Below, in pieces: positions 51,088 through 60,672 of a DNA stretch of 64,000 nucleotides (positions are counted from its first letter, which is position 1; each line of letters starts with the position of its first letter). Where the stretch lies: contig NZ_RQJP01000003.1 in assembly GCF_003858645.1 (NCBI RefSeq), forward strand, positions 372,001-436,000, in the 5' to 3' direction. Source of the stretch: Larkinella knui. Its GTDB lineage: Bacteria; Bacteroidota; Bacteroidia; Cytophagales; Spirosomataceae. The position numbers and the translations under genes are program-made. The notes beneath the pieces were generated by a model, which saw only the letters and a program-made list of their open reading frames with translations, did no database searches and was not told where the DNA came from.

Positions 51088-51095
51088 TATCTTTG
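51088..51095 (+). promoter_or_regulatory. -7 promoter box for prfC
   Basis: TATCTTTG matches the Bacteroidota -7 consensus exactly, 52 bp before the prfC ATG. A TTG at 51061-51063 could be the -33 element, with a spacing slightly longer than usual. Confidence 0.5.
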
Positions 51096-51146
51096 TAGTT
51101 GCCATACTAAAAGAATTAAAAGTGGTCCGCCAGCGGCCAAATACGA

Positions 51147-52742
51147 ATGAGTACACTAGAAGAAATCAGCCGTCGCCGAACGTTTGCGATCATTAGTCAC
51201 CCGGATGCCGGGAAAACGACATTGACCGAAAAACTGCTGCTCTTTGGGGGCGCCATCCAAACAGCCGGAGCCGTTAAATCGAATAAAATCAAGAAGTCGG
51301 CCACCTCGGACTTCATGGAAATTGAAAAGCAACGCGGTATTTCGGTGGCTACATCGGTGATGACTTTCGAGTATAAAAACCTCAAAATTAATATCCTCGA
51401 CACCCCTGGTCACAAAGATTTTGCCGAAGATACCTACCGGACACTGACAGCTGTCGATAGCGTGATTCTCGTCATCGACTGCGTAAAAGGCGTGGAAGAG
51501 CAAACCGAACGGCTGATGGAAGTGTGCCGGATGCGCGACACACCGGTTATTATTTTCATCAACAAGCTCGACCGCGAAGGCCAGAATCCCTTCGATTTGC
51601 TGGATGAACTGGAGTCCAAGCTCAACATCCGCGTTCGCCCGCTCACCTGGCCCGTCAACATGGGGTCAGATTTCAAGGGCGTTTACAGCCTGTACGATAA
51701 AACGATGAATTTCTTCCGCGTCAATAAAACGAAAGTGGAAGAGGATATTCTTGAAATAGATATCAATACGCCGGTTCTGGAGCAGAAAGTGGGCGAACGT
51801 GACGCCGAACAACTGCGCGAAGATACTGAACTCATCGAAGGTGTTTATGATCCTTTCGACCGCCAGACGTATCTGGAGGGAAAAGTGGCTCCGGTATTTT
51901 TCGGATCGGCGGTCAACAATTTTGGCGTCAAGGAACTGCTGGATACGTTTTGCACAATTTCACCCGAACCGATTGCCCGCGCCACCGACAAGCGCGTTGT
52001 GTATCCGGACGAACCCAAGTTTACCGGCTTTGTCTTCAAGATTCACGCCAACCTCGACCCGCGCCACCGCGACCGGATTGCCTTTCTGCGCATTTGCTCG
52101 GGCGTTTTTGAACGGGGAAAGTTTTACCACCACACCCGGCTGGATAAAGATGTACGGTTTTCGAGCCCCTTCAGCTTCATGGCCGACAGCAAGAGCATTG
52201 TGGATGAGGGCTTTCCCGGCGATGTGGTGGGGCTGTATGATACCGGTTCGTTCAAAATTGGCGACACGCTGACTGAAGGCGAAGAGATGCGGTATGTCGG
52301 CATTCCGAGCTTTTCGCCGGAAATTTTCAAGGAACTGATCAATACCGATCCGATGAAATCCAAGCAGTTGGACAAAGGCATCCAGCAATTGACCGACGAA
52401 GGTGTGGCTCAGTTGTTTACGATGATGAGCGGCAATCGAAAAATTGTCGGCACGGTGGGTGAACTTCAGTTTGACGTCATTCAATACCGTCTCGAACACG
52501 AATATGGGGCCAAATGCCGCTGGACGACCATGCCAGTTTCCAAAGCCTGCTGGCTGACGTCGGATGACAAGAAGAAACTGGACGAATTTATCCGGCTGAA
52601 GGGTCTGGCCATTGCTTACGACAAAGACAGCAATCCGGTTTTCCTGGCTGAATCAGACTGGATTCTACGAATGAATATGCAAAATAATCCCGAGATCAAG
52701 TTTCACTTTACCTCGGAGTTTAAGACGGCGGTGGAGGCTTAA
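51147..52742 (+). CDS. prfC: Peptide chain release factor 3
   Basis: The 531-residue GTPase has G1 SHPDAGKTT at 17-25, the switch region [11 protein letters not shown]3 DTPGHKD, G4 INKLDRE and a C-terminal EF-G-like domain (about 390-531, PVSKACWLT). Length and motifs match RF3, which uses GTP to release RF1/RF2 from terminated ribosomes. It is followed by pepT after 36 bp; the two may share a transcript. Confidence 0.96.
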   Translation: MSTLEEISRRRTFAIISHPDAGKTTLTEKLLLFGGAIQTAGAVKSNKIKKSATSDFMEIEKQRGISVATSVMTFEYKNLKINILDTPGHKDFAEDTYRTLTAVDSVILVIDCVKGVEEQTERLMEVCRMRDTPVIIFINKLDREGQNPFDLLDELESKLNIRVRPLTWPVNMGSDFKGVYSLYDKTMNFFRVNKTKVEEDILEIDINTPVLEQKVGERDAEQLREDTELIEGVYDPFDRQTYLEGKVAPVFFGSAVNNFGVKELLDTFCTISPEPIARATDKRVVYPDEPKFTGFVFKIHANLDPRHRDRIAFLRICSGVFERGKFYHHTRLDKDVRFSSPFSFMADSKSIVDEGFPGDVVGLYDTGSFKIGDTLTEGEEMRYVGIPSFSPEIFKELINTDPMKSKQLDKGIQQLTDEGVAQLFTMMSGNRKIVGTVGELQFDVIQYRLEHEYGAKCRWTTMPVSKACWLTSDDKKKLDEFIRLKGLAIAYDKDSNPVFLAESDWILRMNMQNNPEIKFHFTSEFKTAVEA

Positions 52743-52778
52743 ATCCAGCTGCGTTCCATTTTACTTTTGAATCATACC

Positions 52779-54023
52779 ATGTTGCAAAATACGTCCGTTA
52801 CCAAGCGGTTTCTTCGTTACGTCCAAATTGACACGCAATCCGATCCGCGCTCAACGACTAATCCGTCGACTGAAAAACAGAAAGATCTGGGCCGGGTTCT
52901 GGTCGAAGAACTGCACGAAATTGGAATCACCGACGCCGAACTGGATGAATTTGGATACGTTTATGCAACCATTCCGGCCAATACGGACAAGCCAAACGTG
53001 CCGGTTTTGTGCCTCTGCGCCCACATGGATACGTCGCCCGATGTGACGGGTGAAGGCGTAAAACCGCTGACCCACCACGGCTGGGACGGTGCCGACATCG
53101 TGCTCCCCGACGACCCTACGCAGGTCATTCGTCTGGCCGATCACCCGGATCTGCACGACCAGATCGGCAATGACATCATCACCGCCAGCGGAACCACGTT
53201 GCTCGGAGCCGACAACAAAGCGGGGGTAGCCGAAATCATGGCTGCCGCAGAGATCCTTGTTAATCAGCAGGTTATCAAACACGGGCGAATTCGCTTGCTG
53301 TTTACACCCGATGAGGAAGTGGGACGCGGAACGGAGAAAGTGGATATGAAAAAGCTCGGTGCCGATTTTGGGTATACCATCGACGGCGAAATGCGCGGTA
53401 CGCTGGAAGATGAGACGTTTTCGGCCGATGCGGTTAAAATTGTGATCCAGGGGGTGAGTACCCATCCGGGTTTTGCAAAAGGCAAATTGGAAAATGCGCT
53501 AAAAATTGCCGCCGATCTGCTGGCCGCTTTGCCCAAAGATACCCTCTCTCCCGAAACGACGGAAGGTCACGAGGGCTTTATCCATCCGGGCCACCTGGAA
53601 GGCAATCAGGATCAGGCCATCGCGGAATTCATCATTCGCGATTTTAGCGTTGCCGGTTTGCACGAGAAAGAACGGCATCTTCAAAATATGCTAACTACCG
53701 TCCTGGAATCCTATCCTAATTCCAGCGCAACGTTTGAGGTCCGGGAGCAATACCGCAACATGAAAGAAGTGCTGGATCAACATCCGGCCGTTGTCGAAAA
53801 TGCCCTCGAAGCCATCCGACGGAGTGAGCTGACGCCCGAACGCCGAAGCATCCGGGGGGGCACCGACGGTTCGCGGTTGTCGTTTATGGGCCTCCCCTGC
53901 CCCAATATTTTTGCGGGTGAACACGCCTTCCACTCGCGCCTGGAATGGGTTTCGGTTCAGGACATGGAAAAAGCCGTCGAAGTGATCGTCAACCTGTGCC
54001 AGGTTTGGGAAGAAAACGCGTAG
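52779..54023 (+). CDS. pepT: Peptidase T (tripeptidase)
   Basis: The start at ATG 52779 gives 414 residues, the normal PepT length. Zinc ligands and catalytic residues of the M20 family are visible: CAHMDTS with His82 and Asp84, LGADNKAG with Asp145, TPDEEVG with Glu179 and Glu180, and GTDGSRLSFMG near the end. It removes the N-terminal residue from tripeptides in the cytosol. A palindromic terminator follows. Confidence 0.95.
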   Translation: MLQNTSVTKRFLRYVQIDTQSDPRSTTNPSTEKQKDLGRVLVEELHEIGITDAELDEFGYVYATIPANTDKPNVPVLCLCAHMDTSPDVTGEGVKPLTHHGWDGADIVLPDDPTQVIRLADHPDLHDQIGNDIITASGTTLLGADNKAGVAEIMAAAEILVNQQVIKHGRIRLLFTPDEEVGRGTEKVDMKKLGADFGYTIDGEMRGTLEDETFSADAVKIVIQGVSTHPGFAKGKLENALKIAADLLAALPKDTLSPETTEGHEGFIHPGHLEGNQDQAIAEFIIRDFSVAGLHEKERHLQNMLTTVLESYPNSSATFEVREQYRNMKEVLDQHPAVVENALEAIRRSELTPERRSIRGGTDGSRLSFMGLPCPNIFAGEHAFHSRLEWVSVQDMEKAVEVIVNLCQVWEENA

Positions 54024-54039
54024 CCCAATTGATCTAAAG

Positions 54040-54088
54040 TCAAAAAGCCTTTTGCAGGATAAAGAAATCCTGGCAAAAGGCTTTTTGA
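54040..54088. terminator. Bidirectional terminator hairpin
   Basis: TCAAAAAGCCTTTTGCAGGAT (54040-54060) faces ATCCTGGCAAAAGGCTTTTTGA with few mismatches. It has T and A runs on both sides and ends both pepT and the convergent SDR gene. Confidence 0.92.
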
Positions 54089-54102
54089 TAAACAACTAGT
54101 TT

Positions 54103-54897
54103 TCAGGCAATTGTCTTCGTCACACCTCCATCGACCCGAATAGCGGCTCCGTTCGTCGCCGATGCCAGGGGGCTGGATAAATACGCTACCATACTGGCAA
54201 TTTCCTGCGTCGTCGCAAACCGCTGAATAATGGAGGTTGGGCGGGCATTCTTGAAAAAATCCTTTTCCATTTCTTCCACGGAAACCTGGTTCATCGTCGC
54301 CATATTTCCGATAAAATCACCGACGCCTTCCGAAAAGGTGGGACCGGGCAAAATGGAATTGACGGTCACATTGGTCCCTTTCGTAAGTTCAGCCAATCCC
54401 CGCGAAATGGCCAGTTGAGCGGTTTTCGTCGTTCCGTAATGAATCATTTCCGTCGGGATTTGCAGGGCAGACTCGCTGGATATGAAGATGATCCGCCCCC
54501 AGTTTTTCGCCAGCATTTTCGGGAAATAATGGCGGGAAAGCCGGACGCCACTCAGTACGTTGACTTCGAAAAACCGCATCCAGTCCTCATCGGGTATGTC
54601 TGCAAAATTTTTTGGCTCGAAAATACCGATGTTATTGATCAAAATATCCACTTCGGGCAACTCCGCCAGCAGGTGGTTAACGTCATCGACCTTGCTAAAA
54701 TCGGCGGCAATTCCCCGAAACCGGGTGCCGGGCCATTCATCCGATAATTTCTGAACCAGCGCATCGACGCGTTCCTGGCTCCGCCCGTTAAGAATCACGT
54801 CCACGCCTTCCTGTGCCAGCGTTCGGGCCACTGCCAAACCAATTCCGGCCGTTGAGCCGGTCACTAAAGCGGTTTTTCCGCGCAATTGTAAATCCAT
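54103..54897 (-). CDS. Short-chain dehydrogenase/reductase
   Basis: ATG 54897 gives a 264-residue Rossmann protein: TGSTAGIG at 13-20 binding NAD(P), LINNIG near 86-91, and the catalytic Ser141, Tyr154 and Lys158 (YGTTK). The Ser-Tyr spacing is normal. The substrate is not evident. It starts 14 bp before the end of the ligase gene upstream on the same strand, so it may be part of that operon. Confidence 0.9.
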   Translation of the reverse strand: MDLQLRGKTALVTGSTAGIGLAVARTLAQEGVDVILNGRSQERVDALVQKLSDEWPGTRFRGIAADFSKVDDVNHLLAELPEVDILINNIGIFEPKNFADIPDEDWMRFFEVNVLSGVRLSRHYFPKMLAKNWGRIIFISSESALQIPTEMIHYGTTKTAQLAISRGLAELTKGTNVTVNSILPGPTFSEGVGDFIGNMATMNQVSVEEMEKDFFKNARPTSIIQRFATTQEIASMVAYLSSPLASATNGAAIRVDGGVTKTIA

Positions 54898-54910
54898 ACC
54901 CGTGTTGTTT

Positions 54911-56596
54911 TTAAGAATACCGTTCCGTGATGGTTCTGGCCCGCTCCCGCGTTTCAGCAATCAACGGATGAACCGGTTTGGCAAGTGCTTCCACCACGTC
55001 CGAAACCGTATCCTTGAACAACAAATTAAGCGGTAATTCGTGCCGGTCCTGACCGGTTTTTAACACCACAACCGGTCGGCTTTGTCCCTGAGCTGCCCGC
55101 TGCCCATACCAGGTTTTGGCTTCCTGCCAGGTGGCCTCAACGGATTCGGCGGTTGTATCCAGCACAAACTCCTCCGAAGGCAGGTGCAGGTTTTTCCGAT
55201 CAGCCATCCGAACATCCAGATCGGCCAGTTGCTGGCGCAAGCGGACGGTATCCTTGCCCGTACGAATGCGTTCACGCAGCGACTGACGGATAAAATACGT
55301 AATGGCTTGCGTCACATTCAGTCCAATTTCGGCCATTTGCTTGAAAATGAGCGAGGTCGGTGACATCCCGGGAATGGTGTTCGGATCGTGGAGCAGCACA
55401 CGACCCGGCTCATCGGTTTGATCGGGCGTTAAAAAACCGTCGATCCGGGCGCAGACATTCATTCCCAGGCGGGTGAAAACGTCGGCGACGTTCAACTGAA
55501 TTTCGCGATTGTGTTCCAGGCTGGTCTCGACCGGAATCCGCTTTTTCGTTGTGCTGGACTGGTATTTCGATTTGAAATCGAAACTCGTAACATTGTAGAT
55601 TTCAGTGGGTGGCAGCGCAACAGCCACGCCGTCGTCATCCTGAAGAACGCCACACGAAAACTCCTGTCCGCTGATGAATTCTTCAAAAAGCAGCTCATCT
55701 TCGGAATTCGCCGACGCAATCACCAGCGTTTGATTGCCCGATGCGGCCCAGGAATCCGCTTTTTCGAGCAAATCCTTCGGATGATAAACGAATTCACCGG
55801 TTTCCTCCAGTACGATGGGAAATCCGATACCCGAATCCAGTTCGGTAATGTCCTGAACAAAACTTAGTTTACTAGCTTCCGAAAGCTGATTCCAGGCTTG
55901 CAAATCGATTTCCTGCCGGAAAAAGCATTGGTCGACGGCTTTAATGAATGTACTCAGGTCATTCTCCCGAACGATAACCACGCCGATGGAGGAGCCCTGG
56001 TGCGGAGCTTTTACGACGATGGGCAAACCTAACAGGCTTTGCAAGGATTCGAATAAACCGGCTTTGTCGGATTGGTCCCAGGCACTGCGGCTAACGACCG
56101 ACATTTTTTTCTGTTGCCCATTGATTAGTTGAATCAACTCGTTTTGCAGAATTTTATTGATACCCACTGCCGAACCCATTAAACCGGGTCCGGTATACGG
56201 TATTTTATACCATTCGAGCAGGCCCTGAATACCGCCGTCTTCACAGTCGGGGCCATGCATGGCCAGAAAGGCCAGATCGAAATGCTGGGTAAACGCCTGC
56301 GGTTGAATGCGCTGACCAATCAGACTGATTTGTCGTTCCAGTTCTTCTGCGGACAAGCCGGCTAACGATTCGATGTAAACGCTGAAGCGGCTATCGGATT
56401 GCTGCGGATAAAACGCCCGGATCGATCCCTTGCTCAGAAACTCTTCCCGAATCAAAATGAAATTGCCAAGACCATCTACAAACACCATGACGGGTTGAAA
56501 CAATCCTTTGTCAATGTGGGTCAGGGCCGTACGGCCACCGGCAAATGAGACTTCCCGTTCACGTGACGGGCCACCGAAGAAGATTCCTATTTTCAT
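54911..56596 (-). CDS. Extended D-alanine--D-alanine ligase-like ATP-grasp protein
   Basis: The start at ATG 56596 gives 561 residues against about 310-370 for a usual Ddl. Ddl features are clear: IGIFFGGPSREREVSFAGG at the start, HGPDCEDGGIQGLLE, PYTGPGLMGSAVGINK, VKAPHQGSSIGV, ARIDGFLT, and DPNTIPGMSPTS near residue 430. Two additions stand out: an insert of about 90 residues between the ATP-grasp halves (around 250-340, including QAWNQLSEASKLSFVQD) and a C-terminal extension of about 125 residues with no recognised fold. Whether it makes D-Ala-D-Ala or another dipeptide is unknown. Confidence 0.85.
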   Translation of the reverse strand: MKIGIFFGGPSREREVSFAGGRTALTHIDKGLFQPVMVFVDGLGNFILIREEFLSKGSIRAFYPQQSDSRFSVYIESLAGLSAEELERQISLIGQRIQPQAFTQHFDLAFLAMHGPDCEDGGIQGLLEWYKIPYTGPGLMGSAVGINKILQNELIQLINGQQKKMSVVSRSAWDQSDKAGLFESLQSLLGLPIVVKAPHQGSSIGVVIVRENDLSTFIKAVDQCFFRQEIDLQAWNQLSEASKLSFVQDITELDSGIGFPIVLEETGEFVYHPKDLLEKADSWAASGNQTLVIASANSEDELLFEEFISGQEFSCGVLQDDDGVAVALPPTEIYNVTSFDFKSKYQSSTTKKRIPVETSLEHNREIQLNVADVFTRLGMNVCARIDGFLTPDQTDEPGRVLLHDPNTIPGMSPTSLIFKQMAEIGLNVTQAITYFIRQSLRERIRTGKDTVRLRQQLADLDVRMADRKNLHLPSEEFVLDTTAESVEATWQEAKTWYGQRAAQGQSRPVVVLKTGQDRHELPLNLLFKDTVSDVVEALAKPVHPLIAETRERARTITERYS

Positions 56597-56723
56597 TTTA
56601 TGTAACCACGGACCGCACGGGCGGCCCCGTTTAGTCCATGAGCGGATTAGAATGCCGATGTAAAGTATCAGTTTATACAAAAACACGGATGTTAGTCCGT
56701 GGGTACGTGGTCGCAAAATAACA

Positions 56724-56756
56724 AAAAAGCCGCTTTTCTATCAGAAAAGCGGCTAA
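56724..56756 (-). terminator. Rho-independent terminator
   Basis: On the minus strand AGCCGCTTTTCTGATAGAAA continues into AGCGGCT and a T run, giving a perfect stem. It ends the NifU-like gene transcript, upstream of the ligase gene. Confidence 0.92.
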
Positions 56757-56793
56757 ACTCTTAACGAGTATCAGAATCTTGAATTTTCAACTA

Positions 56794-57060
56794 TTAAAAT
56801 GCCGGCGTTAAATTGATCGCTTCAACCCGTGAAACTTCCGGGACGGCTTTCAGAATTGCTTCTTCCAGACCGGCTTTGAAGGTCATGGTTGACATTGGAC
56901 AGGAGCCACAGGCACCGACCAGTTCCAACCGGACTACTTTATCGCTGGTTACTTCCAGCACTTTCACATTGCCACCATCTGCTTCCAGATAAGGCCGGAT
57001 GCTATTCAGCGCCTTTTCGATACGATCTACTAATATTTCGTTATCCAGTACAGTTTCCAT
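56794..57060 (-). CDS. NifU C-terminal domain Fe-S scaffold protein
   Basis: ATG 57060 gives 88 residues: one NifU C-terminal (Nfu) domain with IEKALNSIRPYLEADGGNV and the cluster-binding CxxC of GACGSCPMST. It can carry an Fe-S cluster and pass it to apoproteins. It lies 77 bp downstream of the Mrp gene on the same strand, an expected functional pair. Confidence 0.92.
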   Translation of the reverse strand: METVLDNEILVDRIEKALNSIRPYLEADGGNVKVLEVTSDKVVRLELVGACGSCPMSTMTFKAGLEEAILKAVPEVSRVEAINLTPAF

Positions 57061-57136
57061 TCTAACAGTAAACAAAAGGTGGTCAATGACTAGGGTAAAA
57101 ATACGTTTTTTCCCTCTTAAATCCAATAGCTACGTC

Positions 57137-58246
57137 CTATTGACGAACAATTTCGACGGGCCGGGTTTTATCGAGTGTCGCGTTGCGAACCGATATCTGC
57201 TGAGCGAGTGCTTCGGCGGCTGACCGGAAGGCTCCAGAGGTGATGGGGTCGTTTTCCGTGACGACGGGCTTGCCCTCATCGCCTGCTTCCCGAATGCTCT
57301 GCACCAGCGGTACCTGCCCCAACAGCGGCACATCAAATTTGTCGGCCAGCAGTTGGCCACCGCCTTTACCGAAAATATAGTATTTAGCATCAGGCAGTTC
57401 AGCCGGAGTAAAATAGGCCATATTTTCGATTACACCCAAAACCGGTACGTTAATTTGGGGCTGCCGGAACATCGCCAGTCCCTTCGTCGCATCGGCCAGG
57501 GCCACTTTTTGCGGTGTCGTTACAATCACGGCTCCGGTTACGGGTACGGTCTGCACCAGTGTCAGGTGAATATCGCTCGTGCCCGGTGGCAGGTCGATCA
57601 GCAGGTAATCGAGTTCGCCCCAGTTGGTGTCCGCAAAAAATTGCTTCAATGCCTGACTCGCCATTGGCCCGCGCCAAACAACGGCATTATCTTTCGGCGT
57701 CAGAAAACCGATCGACATCAGTTTAACGCCAAATTGCTGGATCGGTTGCAGCATATTCCTGCCGTTCACCTGCCCCACCGCCGGTTGCAGATCTTCCGCT
57801 CCAAACATAACCGGGATGGAAGGCCCGAAAATATCGGCATCGATGATTCCGACTTTCGCACCGGATTTATACAACGCCACCGCCAGGTTCGCCGTGACGG
57901 TCGATTTGCCGACACCGCCTTTCCCGGAAGCAATCGCAATGATGTTTTTCACACCCGGCAACACTGGCGCATTGAAACGGGTTGAGCTGACATCAGCCGT
58001 CAGGTTTACCAGAACCTCAATATCCGGGCCGATGTAAGTATGAATCGCATCGATACACCGTTTCCGGATCAGTTCTTTCAACGGGCAGGCCGGGGTGGTG
58101 AGCACCACCGTAAACCGAACCTGATCAATTCCCAGTTCAATGTCTTTCACCATGTTGAGCGTAACCAAATCACGCTTCAAATCCGGTTCTTCGACATGCC
58201 CAAGGGCGTTTAAAACACTTTCTTTGGTAAGTTTATACGTTGACAT
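57137..58246 (-). CDS. Mrp/NBP35-family ATPase (Fe-S carrier), Bacteroidota variant
   Basis: The 369-residue protein has an N-terminal MIP18/DUF59 domain (1 to about 85) and the deviant Walker A GKGGVGKST at 108-116. The C-terminal region that normally holds a CPxC pair reads ENMAYFTPAELPD and lacks the cysteines. Mrp/ApbC proteins bind and transfer Fe-S clusters; without the CPxC pair this group may use another way of holding the cluster or have a different job. It precedes the NifU-like gene. Confidence 0.92.
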   Translation of the reverse strand: MSTYKLTKESVLNALGHVEEPDLKRDLVTLNMVKDIELGIDQVRFTVVLTTPACPLKELIRKRCIDAIHTYIGPDIEVLVNLTADVSSTRFNAPVLPGVKNIIAIASGKGGVGKSTVTANLAVALYKSGAKVGIIDADIFGPSIPVMFGAEDLQPAVGQVNGRNMLQPIQQFGVKLMSIGFLTPKDNAVVWRGPMASQALKQFFADTNWGELDYLLIDLPPGTSDIHLTLVQTVPVTGAVIVTTPQKVALADATKGLAMFRQPQINVPVLGVIENMAYFTPAELPDAKYYIFGKGGGQLLADKFDVPLLGQVPLVQSIREAGDEGKPVVTENDPITSGAFRSAAEALAQQISVRNATLDKTRPVEIVRQ

Positions 58247-58275
58247 AAATACAAGTCTGTTGGGTGAACAGCGAA

Positions 58276-59289
58276 TCAGGCGGCCTGGTTCGCACCGGGG
58301 TCAATCGTTTTGAAGGCACGCAGCCGACGTTCTACTTCTTTTTTCTCCTGCGTAACATCTGCTTTTTTAGAAACGGCCTCCAACTGCTTCAGCAAATTCT
58401 CCAGAAACCGCCGGTGCGACTCGGTTCCTTCGTGAAAAGGCCGGTGTTCCAGCGCTTTCCGCAAATTTTGCCATTCAGTGATAAAGCTGCGAAGTTCGTC
58501 ATCAAATGCGCTTTCGGCAAACTTTTGGAAAATATAGGTTTCGGCGATGGCATTGGGATGAATCAGATCGGCTTCGTAAAAACGATAATCGCGCAAATCG
58601 TCCATCATAAGTTCGTAAGCCGGAAAATAATGCACCTGATCGTTCCAGACATTCAATTCGTGGCTTACCGCCCGCAGAATGGCTTTGCTGGCCTGATTCA
58701 GCGGCAGCGAATCCTTGGTATGGCGCACCGGACTAACCGTCAACAACACGCGCAGAGCCGGGTTGACCCGCTTCATTTTTTTTAGCAGATCGGTCAGCGT
58801 CTGCTGAACGTGTTCGTAAGCATACAGATACTTTTCAAACAGAAAACCGGGCATTTTCTGGCAGTTGGCTACCACCTTCCCGGTTTCGAGATGCCGGTAA
58901 ACCATGGCAGTTCCCAGGGTGAGAACGAGCCAGTCGGCTTTTCTGAGCGCGTCACCGGTCTGGGTCAGGCATTCCGTCAGACGGCCGTGGAGTTCGTCAC
59001 GCGTGCGGCCCCACAGGGAGGAATGGAAATCGTAATGAAACCACAATCCGTCGCGTTCGACGTACAGATCCGGGTCCGGTTCTGCTTGCTGAACGGCCGC
59101 CAGAATCAGCTTGGCGATGGATACGGGGTTGAACAACGTACCGAACGGATTGCTCAGTATATCCATTTTGTTATCGGTTAACTGGCGTCCCAGCACTTCG
59201 GCGAAGCACGAGCCAATGGTCACCATCCGGGCGTCGGGCCGGATCAAAGCCGGTAGTTTTTCCGGCGATAGTTCAGTACGAAAGTCCAT
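58276..59289 (-). CDS. GSCFA-domain protein
   Basis: The 337-residue protein carries the family name motif GSCFA at 26-30, followed by NPFGTLFNP, an FHSSLWG segment and LTLGTAMVY. GSCFA proteins have a GDSL-like hydrolase fold; the Ser of GSCFA is the likely nucleophile and a late His (DLIHPNAIAE) a likely catalytic partner. Their substrates are unknown. It lies 29 bp before the Mrp gene on the same strand, probably cotranscribed. Confidence 0.9.
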   Translation of the reverse strand: MDFRTELSPEKLPALIRPDARMVTIGSCFAEVLGRQLTDNKMDILSNPFGTLFNPVSIAKLILAAVQQAEPDPDLYVERDGLWFHYDFHSSLWGRTRDELHGRLTECLTQTGDALRKADWLVLTLGTAMVYRHLETGKVVANCQKMPGFLFEKYLYAYEHVQQTLTDLLKKMKRVNPALRVLLTVSPVRHTKDSLPLNQASKAILRAVSHELNVWNDQVHYFPAYELMMDDLRDYRFYEADLIHPNAIAETYIFQKFAESAFDDELRSFITEWQNLRKALEHRPFHEGTESHRRFLENLLKQLEAVSKKADVTQEKKEVERRLRAFKTIDPGANQAA

Positions 59290-59306
59290 ACTTTACTAAC
59301 AAAAAA

Positions 59307-59333
59307 GCGGTTCGAAAAGCTCCGAACCGCCTA
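59307..59333 (-). terminator. Terminator of the rpsF-rpsR-rplI operon
   Basis: On the minus strand GCGGTTCGGAGCTTTTCGAACCGC folds into an 8-bp stem and is followed by TTTTTTG, 36 bp after the rplI stop codon. Confidence 0.92.
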
Positions 59334-59368
59334 AAATAATTTACACATTAACGTGCTGATTATCACTA

Positions 59369-59812
59369 TTATTCAGCCGCAACAACGTCAAATTTGATCG
59401 TTTGTTTGACGTCTTTATGCAGGTTGACAATGGCATTGTAAGAACCCAGCACTTTGGCTTCGTCGATGGTAATTTTCTTCCGGTCGATGTCGAATCCTTT
59501 TTCTTTCAGGGCATCCGCCACCTGGGTGTTGGTCACCCGACCGAAGATTTTACCGCTTTCTCCGGCTTTGGCCAGGATGGTCAGCGACAGTTGACCGATG
59601 GCTTCGGCAATGGCCAGCGCATCGTTCTTGGTTTTTTCGGCTTTGTGGGCTGCCTGCCGAATATTTTCGGCCACCACTTTTTTGTTTGATTCCGTGGCCA
59701 TCACGGCATACCCTTGCGGAATCAGGTAATTACGGCCATAGCCGGGTTTTACGACCACCATGTCGTTCTTAAAACCCAGTCCGGCGATGTCGGTTTTCAG
59801 TATGATTTGCAT
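59369..59812 (-). CDS. rplI: 50S ribosomal protein bL9
   Basis: The 147-residue protein has the bL9 start MQIILKTDIAGLGFKNDMVVVKPGYGRNYLIP, the long connecting helix and a C-terminal domain with GKIFGRVTNTQVADAL. It binds 23S rRNA near the L1 stalk. It is the last gene of the S6-S18-L9 operon, separated from rpsR by a 109-bp repeat-containing spacer. Confidence 0.98.
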   Translation of the reverse strand: MQIILKTDIAGLGFKNDMVVVKPGYGRNYLIPQGYAVMATESNKKVVAENIRQAAHKAEKTKNDALAIAEAIGQLSLTILAKAGESGKIFGRVTNTQVADALKEKGFDIDRKKITIDEAKVLGSYNAIVNLHKDVKQTIKFDVVAAE

Positions 59813-59824
59813 GATTTGAATGAG

Positions 59825-59921
59825 TTTTCCGTTTATGGTACGCGATTTTCAGTAAACGGTTTTTGGTTTTCAGACAAACTGATCGCCGTAAACTGTATAC
59901 CGTAAACCGAACACCCTAAAC
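59825..59921. repeat. GTTTAYGGTA repeat in the rpsR-rplI spacer
   Basis: GTTTATGGTA (59831-59840) and the inverted TACCGTAAAC (59898-59907), with AGTAAACGG and CCGTAAACTG between them, form an imperfect nested inverted repeat. Such a spacer inside a ribosomal protein operon is not needed for function and looks like an inserted dispersed repeat. Confidence 0.6.
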
Positions 59922-60173
59922 TTATTTCAGTGAATCGCCTACGTAAGGTAATAAGGCCAGATGGCGCGCACGTTTGACCGCCTGCCCAACTTTACGCTGG
60001 AATTTCAGGCTCGTACCGGTGATTCGCCGGGGCAGAATTTTGCCCTGCTCGTTCAACAGTTTCAGGAGAAAATTAGGATCCTTGTAATCAATGTATTTGA
60101 TACCGGACTTCTTGAAACGGCAATATTTCTTGCGATTTTCGTTTTTGCTAACGGGTTCGTTCTGCAGACTCAT
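59922..60173 (-). CDS. rpsR: 30S ribosomal protein bS18
   Basis: The 83-residue protein has the bS18 core: [45 protein letters not shown], read with the typical N-terminal charged extension. It binds the platform of the 30S subunit with bS6. Two bases separate it from rpsF. Confidence 0.98.
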   Translation of the reverse strand: MSLQNEPVSKNENRKKYCRFKKSGIKYIDYKDPNFLLKLLNEQGKILPRRITGTSLKFQRKVGQAVKRARHLALLPYVGDSLK

Positions 60174-60175
60174 GA

Positions 60176-60559
60176 TTATTTGGCCTCCTCTCCTGCTTTT
60201 TCGGTTTGTTGTTTACTCTTACCAAGTTGTCCTTTCCGACGACGCTCATTGTAAGCAATCGCGTGCTTATCCAGAACCGTCGTCAGGTTGCGAATAATAC
60301 GCTCATCGCGACGGAACTCGATATCCAGTGCTTCGGGAACCTTCGTCTCAGCCGAAAACTCAAACAGGAAATAGTACCCTGTATTTTTGTGTTGGATCGG
60401 GTAAGCGAGTTTCCGCAGACCCATACTCTCTTCGTTTACAATTTCCGCACCGTTATCGGTTAAAATTTTGCGGAACTTGTCGACAGTGTCCTTTATCTGG
60501 GTTTCAGATAAAACGGGAGTTAAAATGAACACCGTCTCATAGTTCTTGGTGAACTGCAT
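60176..60559 (-). CDS. rpsF: 30S ribosomal protein bS6
   Basis: The 127-residue protein has the bS6 fold with [20 protein letters not shown] and the later [18 protein letters not shown], plus a Lys/Glu-rich tail. It pairs with bS18 in the 30S platform. It leads the rpsF-rpsR-rplI operon; no ssb or priB gene is inserted. Confidence 0.97.
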   Translation of the reverse strand: MQFTKNYETVFILTPVLSETQIKDTVDKFRKILTDNGAEIVNEESMGLRKLAYPIQHKNTGYYFLFEFSAETKVPEALDIEFRRDERIIRNLTTVLDKHAIAYNERRRKGQLGKSKQQTEKAGEEAK

Positions 60560-60600
60560 GACAATTGTGTTAAATGGATAATGATTTCAAAATGAGGACG

Positions 60601-60608
60601 CAAAGGTA
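60601..60608 (-). promoter_or_regulatory. -7 promoter box for rpsF operon
   Basis: On the minus strand TACCTTTG matches the -7 consensus, 42 bp before the rpsF ATG. The leader would be short, with no visible structure for an S6:S18 binding site. Confidence 0.5.
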
Positions 60609-60672
60609 CGAACAATGCCGGAAAAGTGAAAGGGAAGAAAGGATTTTTTGTCTCCTTTTCCGGCTCGTTGCC

